From Segatella hominis (GTDB taxonomy: Bacteria; Bacteroidota; Bacteroidia; Bacteroidales; Bacteroidaceae), in NCBI RefSeq assembly GCF_004535825.1, contig NZ_SGVY01000018.1:1-64000 (forward strand): DNA of 64,000 nt, in the 5' to 3' direction. Below are positions 24,718 to 34,733 of the stretch, piece by piece; the first letter of the stretch is position 1, and every line of letters starts with the position of its first letter. The position numbers and the translations under genes are program-made. Below the pieces are notes generated by a model. The model searched no databases and was not told the DNA's origin. It saw only the letters and a program-made list of their open reading frames with translations.

Positions 24718-24864
24718 TAAGATTCCTAATTCCGCATCCTTTATCTCTTGTTTGATATCTCCTATTATATAAGCAACTATTATGTTTTGTCCGGAATTTC
24801 CCGTTTTTATCTTTGTTTATTTTGTTCTTATTTTGTTGTTTATCCTTAAATTTACTTAATCTAT

Positions 24865-24895
24865 TTTGTCGTTTGATAGATTTTATATAATTTTG
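24865..24895 (+). promoter_or_regulatory. Promoter of the MORN-repeat gene
   Basis: TTTG at 24865-24868, 19 nt, TAATTTTG at 24888-24895; ATG 23 nt downstream. Confidence 0.7.
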
Positions 24896-24918
24896 GAGAA
24901 TAAACAACACGCAAGCGT

Positions 24919-26037
24919 ATGAAATACAAGATAAACTTAATCTCATTTTTACTGATATCATTGCCTTTGTGCTCCTTTGCCCAGAAAATTTCACTGGGTT
25001 CTTGCGTTACTCGTGACGGGGGACAATATAAAGGCGAAATGGTAGGAAATAAGCCAAATGGGAAAGGTACTACCGTCTTTAAAAATGGTGATACTTATGA
25101 AGGATCCTACGTGAAAGGTAAGAGAAACGGTTATGGTGTCTATACTTTTGCTGACGGTGAAAAATATGAAGGTCAGTGGATGGAAGATCAGCAGCATGGA
25201 CGTGGAACTTACTATTTCCAGAACAATAATAAATATGTAGGTTTATGGTTCCGTGATTACCAGCATGGACATGGCATCATGTATTATTACAATAAGGATA
25301 AATACGATGGTGACTGGTATATGGACAAGCGACAGGGACGTGGTACCTATACTTACTCCAATGGAGCATACTACAAAGGTCAGTGGAAGAACGACATGAA
25401 GAATGGGCTGGGATTCTTTGACTGGGGTGATGGTACGACTTACGATGGCAACTGGGTGGATAACCAGCGCTCGGGAAAGGGTACCAACAAGTATGCCGAT
25501 GGCGATGTATATATCGGAGACTGGAAAGATGATATTCAGGACGGTAAAGGTATATACAAGTTTAAGAACGGTGATGTATATGAAGGCGACTATGTGCAGG
25601 GTGAACGTACCGGTGAAGGTATCTTCAAGTCTGTGAATGGGGCGAAATATACCGGACAGTTCCGTGATGGCCTGCGAAACGGACAGGGTACTTTTATCTG
25701 GAAAAACGGGGATATCTACGTAGGTAGTTGGAAAGATGACCTGCAGGATGGTAGAGGTAAACTGACCAAGAAATCGGGTGATATATTTGAAGGTGAATTC
25801 CGAAAAGGTCAGGTTAATGGCGAGGTGATTATTCACTATGCCAATGGCAATCGTTTCAAGGGCGTTTATAGAAATGGTAAGCGTGAGGGTGCCTGCATCG
25901 AGGAAACCAAAGAAGGTAAACGATTTGAAGGCACTTACCGTAACGACCGCCGAGAAGGCAAGTTCGTAGAGAAAGACAGAAACGGACAGGTGACAGCTCG
26001 GGGAACTTACGAGAACGGTAAGCGCTTTGAAGATTGA
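24919..26037 (+). CDS. Secreted MORN-repeat protein
   Basis: 372 aa. A signal peptide (about 1-21, ending CSFAQ) is followed, after a short lead-in, by 14 consecutive MORN repeats of exactly 23 residues (pattern YxGxWxxxxxxGxGxxxxxxGD) that run almost to the C-terminus. MORN repeats form an elongated beta hairpin stack; in bacteria their partners are mostly unknown, in eukaryotes they bind lipids or proteins. There is no catalytic domain, so it is probably a periplasmic or surface scaffold. It has its own promoter and no tight neighbour. The last repeats are more basic than the first ones. Confidence 0.85.
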   Translation: MKYKINLISFLLISLPLCSFAQKISLGSCVTRDGGQYKGEMVGNKPNGKGTTVFKNGDTYEGSYVKGKRNGYGVYTFADGEKYEGQWMEDQQHGRGTYYFQNNNKYVGLWFRDYQHGHGIMYYYNKDKYDGDWYMDKRQGRGTYTYSNGAYYKGQWKNDMKNGLGFFDWGDGTTYDGNWVDNQRSGKGTNKYADGDVYIGDWKDDIQDGKGIYKFKNGDVYEGDYVQGERTGEGIFKSVNGAKYTGQFRDGLRNGQGTFIWKNGDIYVGSWKDDLQDGRGKLTKKSGDIFEGEFRKGQVNGEVIIHYANGNRFKGVYRNGKREGACIEETKEGKRFEGTYRNDRREGKFVEKDRNGQVTARGTYENGKRFED

Positions 26038-26111
26038 TATGAAAATCCTTGAAAATTTTCTTAAGAGTTATCAATTATATTATATAGAATTTGTATTTTA
26101 AACTTTTAATC

Positions 26112-26555
26112 ATGATAGTTGACACATTAGAAAATTTGGAGAAATATGTCTCTCTGAATCCTCTCTTTGCAGAGGTCGTTAAGTTCTTGAAAAAGAACGA
26201 TTTGAACGAATTGGAAGACGGCAAGCATTCCATCGTGGGTAATGACTTGTTTGTAAATATAACAACAGCTCATGGAAATACTGTGGATGAAGCTGTATTT
26301 GAAACTCACAAGAATATGATCGATATCCAGATTCCTCTTGACAACGAAGAGACTTATGGTTATCTTCCTTTGGCTAAATTGCCAGATGCAGAATACAATG
26401 CAGAAAAAGACCTATCCAAATATCCTGGTGCTGTGGCTTCTGCTTATGTAACCTGTCTGCCTGGTGAATTTGCTATTTTCGCTCCTCAGGATGGCCATCA
26501 GCCATGCATCGGTACAGGCGATATCCACAAGGCTATCTTCAAAATCAAGGCATAA
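26112..26555 (+). CDS. YhcH/YjgK/YiaL family protein
   Basis: 147 aa from the ATG at 26112 (MIVDTLENLEKY). This is the small cupin-like family that includes EbgC and YhcH, linked to sugar (sialic acid, beta-galactoside) metabolism. Conserved blocks are visible: FETHKNMIDIQ (metal-binding Glu and His), FAIFAPQDGHQPCIG (second His cluster) and the C-terminal KAIFKIK. A metal-binding sugar-processing or anomerase-type role is likely but not proven. It stands alone between the MORN gene and glgB. Confidence 0.88.
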   Translation: MIVDTLENLEKYVSLNPLFAEVVKFLKKNDLNELEDGKHSIVGNDLFVNITTAHGNTVDEAVFETHKNMIDIQIPLDNEETYGYLPLAKLPDAEYNAEKDLSKYPGAVASAYVTCLPGEFAIFAPQDGHQPCIGTGDIHKAIFKIKA

Positions 26556-26636
26556 ACTGAAAATCAATCAAAGTTTAAGACGGAATCTGTTACTCGCAGA
26601 TTTCTTACTCTATAGCTAATCTAAAATCATGAGTAT

Positions 26637-28712
26637 ATGGCAACAAAAAAAGCAGAAAGCGGCAAGAAAACCGCTGCTAAAAAGGCAGTAAAGACTACTG
26701 CAGCTCCTAAACATATCGGTTTGGTGAAGAATGACTCCTATCTCGAACCTTATGAGGATGCAATTAAGGGCAGACATGATCATGCTCTGTGGAAATTGAG
26801 TCAGTTGACCAAGAACGGTAAGCAGACCTTGAGTGATTTCGCCAATGGCTACGAGTATTTCGGTCTGCATAAGACTGACCGTGGATGGGTGTTCCGTGAA
26901 TGGGCTCCTAATGCTACTGATATCTATCTGATTGGTGATTTCAATGACTGGAAAGAGTCGCCAAAGTATCGTGCTAAACGTATTCAGGGTACAGGAAACT
27001 GGGAACTCAAGCTCTCCGAGAAAGCGTTGAAGCATGGTGATCTTTTCAAGATGAAAGTTCACTGGGAAGGTGGAGAAGGTGAGCGCATTCCTGCTTGGGC
27101 AAGAAGAGTGGTACAGGATGAAAAGACCAAGATTTTCTCTGCACAGGTTTGGAATCCGGAACCATACGTATGGAAGAAGAAAACTTTCAAGCCAAAGACG
27201 ACTCCGCTATTGATTTACGAATGCCACATCGGTATGGGCCAGGATGCAGAAAAAGTGGGTACCTATACAGAGTTTAAGGAGAATGTACTGCCACGTATCA
27301 TCAAGGATGGTTACAACTGTATCCAGATTATGGCTATTCAGGAGCATCCATACTATGGTTCGTTCGGTTATCATGTAAGTAGTTTCTTTGCTGCCAGCAG
27401 CCGATTCGGTACTCCTGAAGAACTGAAGGATCTCATTGATACGGCTCATCAGAAGGGTATCGCTGTCATTATGGACATCGTTCACTCCCACGCTGTCAAG
27501 AATGAGGTGGAAGGTCTGGGTAACTTAGCTGGTGATCCTAACCAGTATTTCTATCCTGGTGACCGCCATGAGCATCCGGCTTGGGACAGTCTTTGCTTCG
27601 ACTATGGCAAGGATGAAGTCATCCACTTCCTCCTGAGCAACTGCAAGTATTGGCTTAATGAGTTCCATTTCGATGGTTTCCGTTTCGACGGCGTTACATC
27701 CATGCTCTATTACAGTCATGGTCTGGGCGAGGCTTTCACCTGCTATGCTGATTACTTCAACGGACATGAGGATGACAATGCCATCTGCTATCTGACTCTT
27801 GCCAACTGCCTGATTCATGAGGTAAACAAGAATGCAATCACCATCGCAGAGGAAGTGAGTGGTATGCCAGGATTGGCAGCCAAGTTTACTGACGGCGGAT
27901 ATGGTTTTGACTATCGCATGGCGATGAATATTCCTGATTTCTGGATAAAAACCATCAAGGAATTGCCAGATGAGGCATGGAAGCCAAGCAGCATATTCTG
28001 GGAGGTAAAGAACCGCCGTAAGGATGAGAAGACCATCTCTTACTGTGAGAGTCATGACCAGGCACTCGTGGGTGATAAGACGATCATATTCCGACTGATA
28101 GATGCCGATATGTACTGGCATTTCAAGAAGGGAGATGAGAATGATATGGCACATCGAGGAATTGCCCTGCATAAGATGATCAGACTGGTGACTGCTTCTA
28201 CTATCAATGGTGGATATCTGAACTTCATGGGTAATGAGTTTGGTCATCCAGAGTGGATTGACTTCCCAAGAGAAGGAAACGGATGGAGTTACAAGTATGC
28301 CCGTCGCCAGTGGAACCTTGTAGATAATAAGGATTTATGTTATCATTATCTGGGTGACTTCGATCGTGAAATGATCAACGTTATCAAGAGTGAGAAGAAT
28401 TTCAATAAGACTCCTGTTCAGGAAATCTGGCACAATGATGGTGACCAGGTGCTTGCTTTCATGAGAGGCGACCTGCTGTTTGTATTCAACTTCTCACCTA
28501 CCAAATCATTTACCGATTATGGCTTCCTGGTACCTACTGGTTCTTACAGTATCGTACTGGACAGTGATAATGTGGCATTTGGAGGAAATGGTCTGAATGA
28601 TGATACAATGACACATTTAACAAATTATGATGCGCTCTATGTTGAAGAGCATAAAGAGTGGTTAAAGCTCTATCTGCCAGCTCGTTCGGCGCTCGTATTA
28701 AAGAAAAACTGA
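26637..28712 (+). CDS. glgB: 1,4-alpha-glucan branching enzyme
   Basis: 691 aa. It makes alpha-1,6 branches in glycogen by transferring cut alpha-1,4 chains. After a Lys/Ala-rich tail (1-25, KKAxxxxKKTAAKKA-like), a CBM48 domain covers about 70-170 and the GH13 barrel follows. The nucleophile is Asp351 in FRFDGVTS and the acid/base Glu405 in IAEEVSG; SHDQ, for the third carboxylate, is also present. It resembles the eukaryote-like GH13_8 branching enzymes. The basic tail is unusual and looks histone-like. The next gene starts 10 nt after the stop and is probably cotranscribed. Confidence 0.93.
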   Translation: MATKKAESGKKTAAKKAVKTTAAPKHIGLVKNDSYLEPYEDAIKGRHDHALWKLSQLTKNGKQTLSDFANGYEYFGLHKTDRGWVFREWAPNATDIYLIGDFNDWKESPKYRAKRIQGTGNWELKLSEKALKHGDLFKMKVHWEGGEGERIPAWARRVVQDEKTKIFSAQVWNPEPYVWKKKTFKPKTTPLLIYECHIGMGQDAEKVGTYTEFKENVLPRIIKDGYNCIQIMAIQEHPYYGSFGYHVSSFFAASSRFGTPEELKDLIDTAHQKGIAVIMDIVHSHAVKNEVEGLGNLAGDPNQYFYPGDRHEHPAWDSLCFDYGKDEVIHFLLSNCKYWLNEFHFDGFRFDGVTSMLYYSHGLGEAFTCYADYFNGHEDDNAICYLTLANCLIHEVNKNAITIAEEVSGMPGLAAKFTDGGYGFDYRMAMNIPDFWIKTIKELPDEAWKPSSIFWEVKNRRKDEKTISYCESHDQALVGDKTIIFRLIDADMYWHFKKGDENDMAHRGIALHKMIRLVTASTINGGYLNFMGNEFGHPEWIDFPREGNGWSYKYARRQWNLVDNKDLCYHYLGDFDREMINVIKSEKNFNKTPVQEIWHNDGDQVLAFMRGDLLFVFNFSPTKSFTDYGFLVPTGSYSIVLDSDNVAFGGNGLNDDTMTHLTNYDALYVEEHKEWLKLYLPARSALVLKKN

Positions 28713-28722
28713 AAGTAATTAT

Positions 28723-29820
28723 ATGGAAAAGAAAAGAAATAGTACCACCAAGATGCGTCTGACGTGTGCTATCATCTTTATAGTATTTACATATCTCTAT
28801 TTGAGCTGCTACCAACAGGATCTGTTGGCAGTAGCTCAACATGCTTTATCGGGTGGAATGACCCAGTACAATTATGTACTGTTTCCCATCCTGACTACCC
28901 TTGTCCTGTTTCTTCTTCAAGTGGGCGTTTTTGCCATCACGCGGGTGAAGAAACGATTTCATGCATTGACGTATTTTCCATCTTTGCTGATACTCGCTAT
29001 CATTACGGATATTCCTACGGATATTGATACCTACCATTCATTGGGTAGCTGGTGCTGGCTTTTTCCGTTGCTCCTGATTCTTTATTCGGGAATCATGTGG
29101 GTAATCCGTCAACTGGAAGCATATGAACCGGATATTCAGAAAGGTCTCTGGTTGTCCAGATGTACTTGGATCAATGTGCTCTCCCTGGATGTGATGATTC
29201 TTCTGGTGATTCTTATCGGCAATGGTAATGATGTGTTCCACTATCGCATGCGGATGGAAAGTTTGATGTGTGAAGGAAAATATCAGGAAGCGCTGGAGGT
29301 GGGTGCACAGTCTGCTCATACGGATTCTTCACTCACTATGCTCAGAATAGCCTGCCTTCATAAAACGGGAGCTATGGGGGATAAACTTTTTACCTATCCG
29401 CTTGTAGGTGGCAGCAAGGCAATGATACCAGACAGCGTGACTACCAAATCGATGATGTGGACCACTCCAAAGTGGATGCGCAAGAAGGTAAGAGGAAAAT
29501 TCTACTATGTGAAACCGCTGGACTATCAGTTGAATGCATTCCTGCTGGATAAGAAGATAGATCAGTTTGTGCTCCTTGTGCAAAGCAAATATAATATTGA
29601 GAATGATTCGCTGCCAAAACATTATAAGGAGGCACTGATGCTATATACCCACAGAAGATTACATCCGAAAGTAGTATATAAAAACGCAGTAATGGAAGCT
29701 GACTTCCAGGATTTCCAGACTTTGGAGCGGAAATATTCAAATGCGATGGAACGTAATGCCGCCTTGCGTGATACCTATGGTAATACGTACTGGTATTATT
29801 ATCTTTATGGTAAGGAATAA
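28723..29820 (+). CDS. Membrane protein of unknown function (DUF6057-like)
   Basis: 365 aa. A short basic N-terminus is followed by four predicted membrane helices (about 12-32, 45-70, 78-98, 140-165) and a soluble C-terminal half of about 190 residues with helical-repeat character (MCEGKYQEALEVGAQSAH resembles a TPR helix). It resembles Bacteroidales proteins of the DUF6057 group; that label is from memory and not certain. It starts 10 nt after glgB. The following TPR protein gene begins 78 nt downstream, and together they may form one functional unit. Confidence 0.65.
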   Translation: MEKKRNSTTKMRLTCAIIFIVFTYLYLSCYQQDLLAVAQHALSGGMTQYNYVLFPILTTLVLFLLQVGVFAITRVKKRFHALTYFPSLLILAIITDIPTDIDTYHSLGSWCWLFPLLLILYSGIMWVIRQLEAYEPDIQKGLWLSRCTWINVLSLDVMILLVILIGNGNDVFHYRMRMESLMCEGKYQEALEVGAQSAHTDSSLTMLRIACLHKTGAMGDKLFTYPLVGGSKAMIPDSVTTKSMMWTTPKWMRKKVRGKFYYVKPLDYQLNAFLLDKKIDQFVLLVQSKYNIENDSLPKHYKEALMLYTHRRLHPKVVYKNAVMEADFQDFQTLERKYSNAMERNAALRDTYGNTYWYYYLYGKE

Positions 29821-29898
29821 ACTGGCTAATATGCATTTTATCGTAATGAACATTCAGGCTAATAAGTCTTATTAAATATCTCAACATAAAAAACAAGT

Positions 29899-31116
29899 AT
29901 GAATAAACTTAAGTTGTTTTTGCTCATATCGATTTCTTTCTTCTGTATGGCAGGCTATGCTCAGAAGAAAGAGATTTCTGCTGCACGAGACAATGTTAAG
30001 GCTGGAAATAATTTAACTCAGGCTCAGGCATCTATGGAGAAGTTGCTTAAGGATTCTATGAATCGAGGAAACCTGAAAATATGGAATATTCTCTATGATG
30101 CCGTGAGAAAACAATATGAGCAGGGAAATGAAAAGTTGTATCTGAAACAGGCGTATGATACAGCCCAACTGTTTAATCTGACAAGACAACTCTTTGAGGT
30201 GGCACAGAATATGGATTCTGTAGAAATGGTTCCAGACAGGAAGGGAAAGGTGCGCATCGAATATCGCAAGCAACATGCTGACTATCTGGGAAAAATCAGA
30301 CAAAACCTCTACAGCGGTGGACTCTGGTTTATTCGAAAAACCAAATATCCTGAGGCATATAGTTTGCTGGACCAGTATCTGCATTGCGCCAACATTCCTC
30401 TCTTCGCCTCTTACAATTACAGAGAGAATGATAAGTTGATTCCGACTGTGGCTTTCTGGGCCGTATATTGCGGATACAAGATGAAGAATCCACAGGCTAC
30501 TCTTCATCATTCGTATATCGCTCTGAAGGATACTACTCATTATAATTATATGTTGCAATATCTGGCAGAGACATATAAACTCGAAAAGGATACGGTAAGA
30601 TATGTGGATTGCCTGAAAGAAGGATTCAATAATTCACCTTCTTTTCCTTTCTTCTTTCCACGCCTTGTAGAACATTATATGGAAAAAAATGAACTGGATT
30701 CGGCAATGAATGTGGTGAACCAAGCTTTACGGGTGGATTCTTTGAATACCACTTATCTCCTGACCAAGAGTTCCATCTTGCTGAATCAGGGAAAGAATGA
30801 GGAATGTTTTGATATCTGTAAGTCTCTGATAGCGAAAAATGATTCCTTATCCGAAGCTCATCTCAATGCCGGTCTCTCATGTTTCAACCGCGCCATTATG
30901 CTGGATAAAAATTCGCAGAAATTGAGAAAGAAACATGATGAAATAAATGCGCTCTACAAACAGGCGCTTCCATATCTGGAAAAATATAGAAAGCTCGAAC
31001 CGAATGAAGTAGGGAAGTGGTCCCTCCCATTATATACGATTTATCTCAATCTGAATATGGGTAAAGAGTTTGACGAGATAGACAAAGTAATGAATAATAA
31101 CAGAAATAAAAAGTAA
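29899..31116 (+). CDS. Secreted TPR-repeat protein
   Basis: 405 aa. A signal peptide (1-21, ending GYAQKK) is followed by a long helical body with several TPR-like hairpins (clear ones near 265-330, e.g. SAMNVVNQALRVDSLN). There is no lipobox and no enzyme motif. Probably a periplasmic protein-protein interaction scaffold. It is followed after 2 nt by a DEAD-box helicase gene, so the two are cotranscribed, though a functional link is not obvious. Related TPR proteins are common in Bacteroidales. Confidence 0.75.
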   Translation: MNKLKLFLLISISFFCMAGYAQKKEISAARDNVKAGNNLTQAQASMEKLLKDSMNRGNLKIWNILYDAVRKQYEQGNEKLYLKQAYDTAQLFNLTRQLFEVAQNMDSVEMVPDRKGKVRIEYRKQHADYLGKIRQNLYSGGLWFIRKTKYPEAYSLLDQYLHCANIPLFASYNYRENDKLIPTVAFWAVYCGYKMKNPQATLHHSYIALKDTTHYNYMLQYLAETYKLEKDTVRYVDCLKEGFNNSPSFPFFFPRLVEHYMEKNELDSAMNVVNQALRVDSLNTTYLLTKSSILLNQGKNEECFDICKSLIAKNDSLSEAHLNAGLSCFNRAIMLDKNSQKLRKKHDEINALYKQALPYLEKYRKLEPNEVGKWSLPLYTIYLNLNMGKEFDEIDKVMNNNRNKK

Positions 31117-31118
31117 AT

Positions 31119-32432
31119 ATGCTACAAGATATATTGACTCGTTTGGGTATAGAACTGAACGGCATGCAGGAAGCTACGATGCATGCAATGCTTCATAGCA
31201 ATAAGGACGTCGTGGTACTTTCGCCTACAGGTAGCGGTAAAACGCTGGCTTATCTTCTGCCGCTGGTTCAGCTCATTGATCCGTCGGTAGATGCACCACA
31301 GGCGCTTGTGATTACTCCTGGTCGTGAACTTGCATTGCAGTCGGCCAATGTATTGGGAACTATGCATACTCCTGTAAAAGCAATGGCTTGTTATGGTGGA
31401 CGACCTACGATGGATGAACATCGTTTGCTCAGAAAGGTGATGCCTCAGGTTATCTTCGGTACTCCAGGACGTCTGAATGATCATATCGATAAGGGTAATT
31501 TCGAAATAGAGAATATCAAATACCTTATCATCGATGAGTTTGATAAGTGTCTGGAAATGGGCTTTCAGAACGAAATGAGCAAACTGATAGAGAGTCTGCC
31601 AAATCTGGAACGCCATATCCTGCTTTCTGCTACCGAGGCAGAGCTGATTCCTAATTTCGTTCACATGAATCGTGCTGAAACGATTGACTATCGCATTGAG
31701 GAGGAACAGGTTTCAGACCGTGTTTGCATCTATCAGGTGGATAGTCCACAGAAAGACAAGTTGGAGACACTCGCCCAGCTTCTGTTAAGTTTTGGTGATG
31801 AGAGTACCATTGTATTTCTCAACTACCGTGACAGTGTGGAGCGTACCAGCGATTTCTTGCGCGAAAAAGGTTTCTCACTTTCCTCATTCCATGGTGGATT
31901 GGACCAGAAAGCGCGTGAAGATGCACTCTATAAGTTCAGCAATGGTAGTGTGAATATCTTAGTAAGTACTGATTTAGCATCAAGAGGTATTGATATTCCA
32001 GATATCAACAATATTGTGCATTATCATATCCCGGAATGTGAGGATAGTTATATTCACAGAGTAGGTCGTACGGCGCGCTGGGAATCTCAGGGTAAGGCTT
32101 TCTTTATCATCGGACCTACAGAACACATTCCAGATTATGTGGATGCAGAGATACAGACTTACGAAATCCTTCAGACTCATTCTGTACCAGCCAAACCACG
32201 TATGGCTACTATATATATAGGTAAGGGAAAGAAGGATAAGGTAAGCAAGGGTGACATCGTAGGTTATCTCTGCAAAATAGGCCAGCTCAATTCTTCCGAG
32301 ATCGGTAAGATCGATGTGAAAGACAGATATGCCTATGTGGCTGTATCGCGTACTAAATTGAAGCAGGTGCTCAAACTGACTGCCGGACAAAAAATCAAAG
32401 GTATCAGAACAGTTGTGGAAGAGGTTTTATAA
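31119..32432 (+). CDS. DEAD-box RNA helicase with DbpA-type RNA-binding domain
   Basis: 437 aa. An ATP-dependent RNA helicase, probably acting in ribosome assembly. Motif I is SPTGSGKT (35-42) and motif II is DEFD (139-142) instead of DEAD. The SAT motif (LLSATEAE, near 169) and motifs V-VI (ASRGIDIPD, HRVGRTAR) are intact. The C-terminal part (about 355-437, MATIYIGKGKKDKVSKGDIV) matches the DbpA RNA-binding domain, which in DbpA of E. coli binds hairpin 92 of 23S rRNA. The start is 2 nt after the stop of the TPR protein. A role in 50S assembly is inference by family. Confidence 0.9.
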   Translation: MLQDILTRLGIELNGMQEATMHAMLHSNKDVVVLSPTGSGKTLAYLLPLVQLIDPSVDAPQALVITPGRELALQSANVLGTMHTPVKAMACYGGRPTMDEHRLLRKVMPQVIFGTPGRLNDHIDKGNFEIENIKYLIIDEFDKCLEMGFQNEMSKLIESLPNLERHILLSATEAELIPNFVHMNRAETIDYRIEEEQVSDRVCIYQVDSPQKDKLETLAQLLLSFGDESTIVFLNYRDSVERTSDFLREKGFSLSSFHGGLDQKAREDALYKFSNGSVNILVSTDLASRGIDIPDINNIVHYHIPECEDSYIHRVGRTARWESQGKAFFIIGPTEHIPDYVDAEIQTYEILQTHSVPAKPRMATIYIGKGKKDKVSKGDIVGYLCKIGQLNSSEIGKIDVKDRYAYVAVSRTKLKQVLKLTAGQKIKGIRTVVEEVL

Positions 32433-32608
32433 TCTTATTTCCTTCGCCCTGATATATTCCCATATTGATCTTATTGATTCTCTGTCATCTTAATTGCTGA
32501 TAATATGTAGCAGTAATTCTATTTTCTGCATAAAAATACATAGAATAGGCAGAAAAGGCTGACAATCCGTAAGAATTTTGCCCATTTTGCTAAAAATGTG
32601 CAGAAAAG

Positions 32609-32640
32609 TTTGGTGGTTTCAAATAAAAATTGTAATTTCG
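32609..32640 (+). promoter_or_regulatory. Promoter of serC-serA
   Basis: TTTG at 32609-32612 (within TTTGGTGGTTT), 20 nt, TAATTTCG at 32633-32640, one base off the consensus. A 15-nt hairpin (GTGTTTT, A, AAAACAC at 32646-32660) follows at the very start of the transcript. Confidence 0.55.
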
Positions 32641-32698
32641 CCGACGTGTTTTAAAAACACATAGGGAATAATCCAATAAAAACTTAAATAATATACAG

Positions 32699-33769
32699 AT
32701 GAAGAAGTACAATTTTAATGCAGGTCCTTCAATGCTTCCACGCGAAGTGATTGAAAACACAGCTAAGCAGATTTTGGATTTCAACGGTTCAGGTCTTTCA
32801 TTGATGGAAATCAGCCATCGCGCTAAGGATTTCCAGCCAGTAGTTGATGAGGCAGTCTCCTTGTTCAAGGAGTTGCTTGATATCCCTGAGGGTTACTCCG
32901 TTATCTTCCTTGGTGGTGGTGCGTCATTGCAGTTCATGCAGATTCCTGCCAACTTCCTCATCAAGAAGGCTGCCTATGTCAATTCTGGTACTTGGGCCAA
33001 GAAGGCGATGAAAGAGGCAAAGCATTTTGGTGAGGTCGTGGAGATCGCATCCTCGTCCGACGCCAACTATACTTTCTATCCTCAGTTTGAAGGCCTCGAG
33101 CCAGCTGATGCAGACTATCTGCACATCACTTCCAACAATACCATCTATGGTACTGAGTTGCGTCGTGATCCAGATGTTAAGGTGCCTTTGATTGCTGATA
33201 TGAGTTCTGATATCATGAGCCGGCCTGTGGACGTTTCTAAATATACAGCTATCTACGCTGGTGCACAGAAGAATCTTTCTATGGCTGGTGTAACTGTAGT
33301 AGTCGTGAAGGATGAACTCTTGGGCAAGGCTCCACGTGAGTTGCCTACAATGATTGATTATCGTACTCATGTAGATAAGGGCAGTATGTTTAATACTCCT
33401 CCTGTAGTGCCTATTTATTCTCTGATGGAGAATCTCCGTTGGTTGAAGGCTAATGGTGGTGTAGAGGCTGCTGATAAGCGTGCTCACGAGCGTGCTGAAG
33501 TCCTCTATGCAGAGATTGATCGCAATAAACTCTTCAAGGGTACTGTAGAGGAAGCTTCACGTTCTCTGATGAACATCTGTTTCGTTATGAACGATGAGTA
33601 TAAGGAACTTGAAAAACCATTCCTTGACTTTGCTGTTGAGCGTGGTATGGTAGGTATTAAGGGTCACCGCTCTGTAGGTGGCTTCCGTGCAAGTTGCTAC
33701 AATGCAATGACTATGGAGGGCGTGAATGCTCTCGTAAAGGCTATGCAGGATTTCGAGGCACAGCACTAA
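32699..33769 (+). CDS. serC: Phosphoserine aminotransferase
   Basis: 356 aa, the usual length. It converts 3-phosphohydroxypyruvate and glutamate to phosphoserine (also used in the PLP pathway of some bacteria). It begins with the typical [15 protein letters not shown]. The PLP lysine lies in [12 protein letters not shown] (about Lys191), and the conserved [11 protein letters not shown] block is at the end. It is the first gene of the serC-serA pair; serA starts 28 nt downstream. The promoter and a short hairpin precede it. Confidence 0.96.
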   Translation: MKKYNFNAGPSMLPREVIENTAKQILDFNGSGLSLMEISHRAKDFQPVVDEAVSLFKELLDIPEGYSVIFLGGGASLQFMQIPANFLIKKAAYVNSGTWAKKAMKEAKHFGEVVEIASSSDANYTFYPQFEGLEPADADYLHITSNNTIYGTELRRDPDVKVPLIADMSSDIMSRPVDVSKYTAIYAGAQKNLSMAGVTVVVVKDELLGKAPRELPTMIDYRTHVDKGSMFNTPPVVPIYSLMENLRWLKANGGVEAADKRAHERAEVLYAEIDRNKLFKGTVEEASRSLMNICFVMNDEYKELEKPFLDFAVERGMVGIKGHRSVGGFRASCYNAMTMEGVNALVKAMQDFEAQH

Positions 33770-33797
33770 TTCGAAAATATTCTAATCAAATTCAATC

Positions 33798-34715
33798 ATG
33801 AAAGTATTAGTTGCAACAGAGAAACCTTTTGCAGCAGCTGCTGTTGAAGGTATCAAGAAAGAAATTGAAGGTGCAGGCAATGAACTTGTCCTGCTCGAGA
33901 AATATACAGAAAAGACTCAGCTATTGGATGCAGTGAAAGATGTGGATGCAATGATCATCCGATCTGACAAAGTAACTGCTGAAGTTTTGGATGCTGCCAA
34001 GAATCTGAAGATTGTGGTACGTGCTGGTGCAGGTTATGACAATATTGACCTTGCTGCTGCTACTGCTCACAATGTAGTTGCTGAAAATACTCCAGGTCAG
34101 AATTCTAATGCAGTTGCCGAATTGGTTTTCGGTTTATTGGTATTTGCTGTTCGTAATTTCTATAACGGCAAGTCAGGTTCTGAATTGAAGGGTAAGAAAT
34201 TGGGTATTCTTGCTTTCGGTAATGTGGGTAGAAATGTTGCTCGCATCGCTAAGGGCTTCGGTATGGAAGTATCTGCTTATGATGCTTTCTGCCCTGCTGA
34301 TGTTATTGAGGCTGCCGGTGTTCATGCTGTCAAGAGTCAGGATGAACTGTTCCAGACTTGTGATATCGTTTCTCTTCATATTCCTGCTACTCCAGAGACT
34401 ATCAAGAGCATTGATTATAAGACTGTAAACCAGTTGCCTAAGGGAGGTATCTTGATCAATACTGCCCGCAAGGAAGTTATCAACGAAGAAGAGTTGGTTA
34501 AGCTGATGGCTGAGCGTGAGGACTTGAAGTTTATTACAGATATCAAACCTGATGCTGATGCTGAGTTTGCTAAGTTTGAAGGTCGCTATTTCTCTACTCC
34601 TAAGAAGATGGGTGCACAGACTGCAGAGGCTAATATCAATGCTGGTATTGCTGCTGCTAAGCAGATTAATGCATTCTTCAAGGATGGCTGTACCAAATTC
34701 CAGGTAAACAAGTAA
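33798..34715 (+). CDS. serA: D-3-phosphoglycerate dehydrogenase
   Basis: 305 aa. It oxidises 3-phosphoglycerate with NAD, the first step of serine synthesis. This is the short form without the ACT regulatory domain. The substrate domain is at about 1-95 and 285-305, and the NAD domain in the middle has the dinucleotide motif FGNVGRNVA (near 140). LVNTARK-like ILINTARKEVINEEEL is seen, and the catalytic Arg, Glu and His region follows. Because the ACT domain is missing, feedback inhibition by serine may work differently. It is followed by a strong terminator before the DUF1015 gene. Confidence 0.93.
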   Translation: MKVLVATEKPFAAAAVEGIKKEIEGAGNELVLLEKYTEKTQLLDAVKDVDAMIIRSDKVTAEVLDAAKNLKIVVRAGAGYDNIDLAAATAHNVVAENTPGQNSNAVAELVFGLLVFAVRNFYNGKSGSELKGKKLGILAFGNVGRNVARIAKGFGMEVSAYDAFCPADVIEAAGVHAVKSQDELFQTCDIVSLHIPATPETIKSIDYKTVNQLPKGGILINTARKEVINEEELVKLMAEREDLKFITDIKPDADAEFAKFEGRYFSTPKKMGAQTAEANINAGIAAAKQINAFFKDGCTKFQVNK

Positions 34716-34733
34716 TAAAAGAATAATAGGTGA

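Noticed and set aside
24991-25990. Tandem DNA repeats suggestive of a satellite
   Set aside because: They are the coding repeats of the MORN protein and keep one reading frame.
31119-32432. DEAH- or Ski2-type helicase because of the DEFD motif
   Set aside because: All other motifs and the C-terminal DbpA-type RNA-binding domain fit the DEAD-box group; DEFD is a tolerated variant.
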